Assembly: GCA_011009095.1 (NCBI GenBank)
Contig: VTPC01090547.1
Coordinates: 359,195 to 423,194 of the forward strand
From: Ignelater luminosus
Taxonomy: Eukaryota > Arthropoda > Insecta > Coleoptera > Elateridae
Length of the DNA: 64,000 nucleotides
Direction of reading: 5' to 3'
The position numbers and the translations under genes were made by a program. Shown here one piece after another: positions 62,992-64,000 of the stretch (its first letter is position 1; each line of letters begins with the position of its first letter). Below the pieces are notes generated by a model. It was not told the origin of the DNA and ran no database searches. It saw only the letters and a program-made list of their open reading frames with translations.

Positions 62992-63773
62992 TACTGGGTG
63001 TCCCAGGTTGGCTGTCCAGTCGAATATCTCAGTTATTACAAAAAATTTCAAATTTTAGCAGCTAATATGACTATGGGTTTTTAAACAGCATAAACTGTCA
63101 TTTGATTTAAAGTAATTTAAGTCAAATTAAACACCACCTATTTTCATTTGAGATTGTTTTTCAACGTACTTTAAATGAGGTTTTTAACATTTTTTGAAAT
63201 AACAAACAGAATACAACCCTATATCTTTGAAAACGGAAACTATTCTTTTAAATCTGATTATACGTGATGCAATCTTTTAGCTAACTTAGCGAAGTATGAG
63301 ACACTGTCCAGAACATAAGAGACTATATAAACTCTAAACACATAATGAAGAGTAGTAGTAATCAGATATAATGGTGGTGATCAAGTCGATACAGTGAGTA
63401 ACATCTTTTAAACATGTAAGTGTCTTGTAATTTTTTTTATCTTTATTTAATAAACTTGTGTTTTACTTATTCTTAAAATGTATTTTACTTTACTGTGTTT
63501 TGCTTTCCCTTTTATTCATCCCCAAGCTAAGAGACCTCTCGCTAAGCCAAGCCAGAATCTGTTATCTTAAGAAAGCCTTAAACTGAACTTCACAGCAATA
63601 AGCTGTTTACAAACACAACAAAAACTACTATCTTTTAATTAACCTTACAAAGCGGAAACAATTTGGGGCTGAAAATATAGCTCATTTATAGATTCTTCAT
63701 AGTCATATGAGATGCCAGAATTTGAAATTTTTAACTCATCTAACTGGAACAGTCAACCTGAGACACTCGGTAT
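62992..63773. repeat. Non-autonomous inverted-repeat element, about 780 bp
   Basis: The left end TACTGGGTGTCCCAGGTTGG and the complement of the right end TACCGAGTGTCTCAGGTTGA align, and similarity continues inwards for about 100 bases (shared AAAAATTTCAAATT and CATATGACTATG-like words). The interior shows no coding frame. The TA at each end may be the target duplication. Confidence 0.75.
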
Positions 63774-64000
63774 AATTCACGGTGTCTTCGAAGTGGATCA
63801 TTAGATTTTAATCGCGTAATCTTTGGCTTGAAGCAAGGTGAAAAGCTTATATAAACTGATATCGATCTTGCATCCTTTAAGTTATAGCTCTTCAAAGATA
63901 AATGACATGTTGAGGGAAGTTTTCTTGGAATAATTCTTGAACAATAAAAAATGCAAATACAAATTGTGTCATAGTAAAAGTTTTGTAGTTTAAAAAAAAA

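Larger units (their letters stand above)
44578..64000 (+). other. mGluR downstream intron, incomplete (at least 19.4 kb)
   Basis: Everything right of the third exon appears intronic, and no cysteine-rich or transmembrane mGluR exon was recognised. It contains two Tc1/mariner-type fossils, a TIR element with a PIN/XPG-like segment, and a further inverted-repeat element. Confidence 0.7.

Overview
The window looks like one stretch of a large, AT-rich insect genome, plausibly a beetle, although the order is not proven by the sequence. The only host gene I can support is a metabotropic glutamate receptor (mGluR-type class C GPCR) on the + strand. Three exons with matching splice phases encode consecutive parts of the extracellular ligand-binding domain: 1904-2140, 25999-26145 and 44451-44577. 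They are separated by introns of about 23.9 kb and 18.3 kb. The upstream flank (1-1903) and the downstream flank (44578-64000) are also intronic. No start codon, transmembrane exon or stop codon of this gene is in the window.

Everything else I recognise is mobile-element debris in those introns. From left to right: a pogo/Tigger-type transposase fossil (-, 1-1036) with a cluster of short terminal-type motifs; a nearly full-length but decayed non-LTR retrotransposon (-, about 5270-8226); a piggyBac fossil (+, about 8400-8958); a reverse transcriptase fragment (+, about 12600-13250) abutting a mariner fossil (-, 13282-14270); the endonuclease part of an R1-like LINE (-, about 16345-17150); two Ty3/Gypsy fragments in tail-to-tail orientation (+ pol 21549-23620, - gag-pro about 24740-23674); and the 3' part of a second R1-like LINE (-, 28003-28600). 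Further right are small inverted-repeat elements, a diverged minisatellite (about 36200-37150), a 589-bp fold-back element (41292-41880), two Tc1/mariner-type fossils (about 48960-49370 and 56280-57085), an element with about 300-bp terminal inverted repeats and a PIN/XPG-like nuclease segment (59483-61747), and a further inverted-repeat element (62992-63773).

The most unusual observation is a TARG1/OARD1-like macrodomain (ADP-ribose-binding fold) between the RNase H and integrase regions of the + strand Gypsy pol fragment. It shares a reading frame with the end of the RNase H region apart from one stop codon. I do not know a described Gypsy lineage with this domain order, but I could not search for one. 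All element-encoded frames carry stops, frameshifts or deletions. None looks intact.

I found no tRNA, rRNA or CRISPR array, nor any convincing host promoter. Long stretches of the introns are plain AT-rich sequence with no recognisable content, and they are listed as such.
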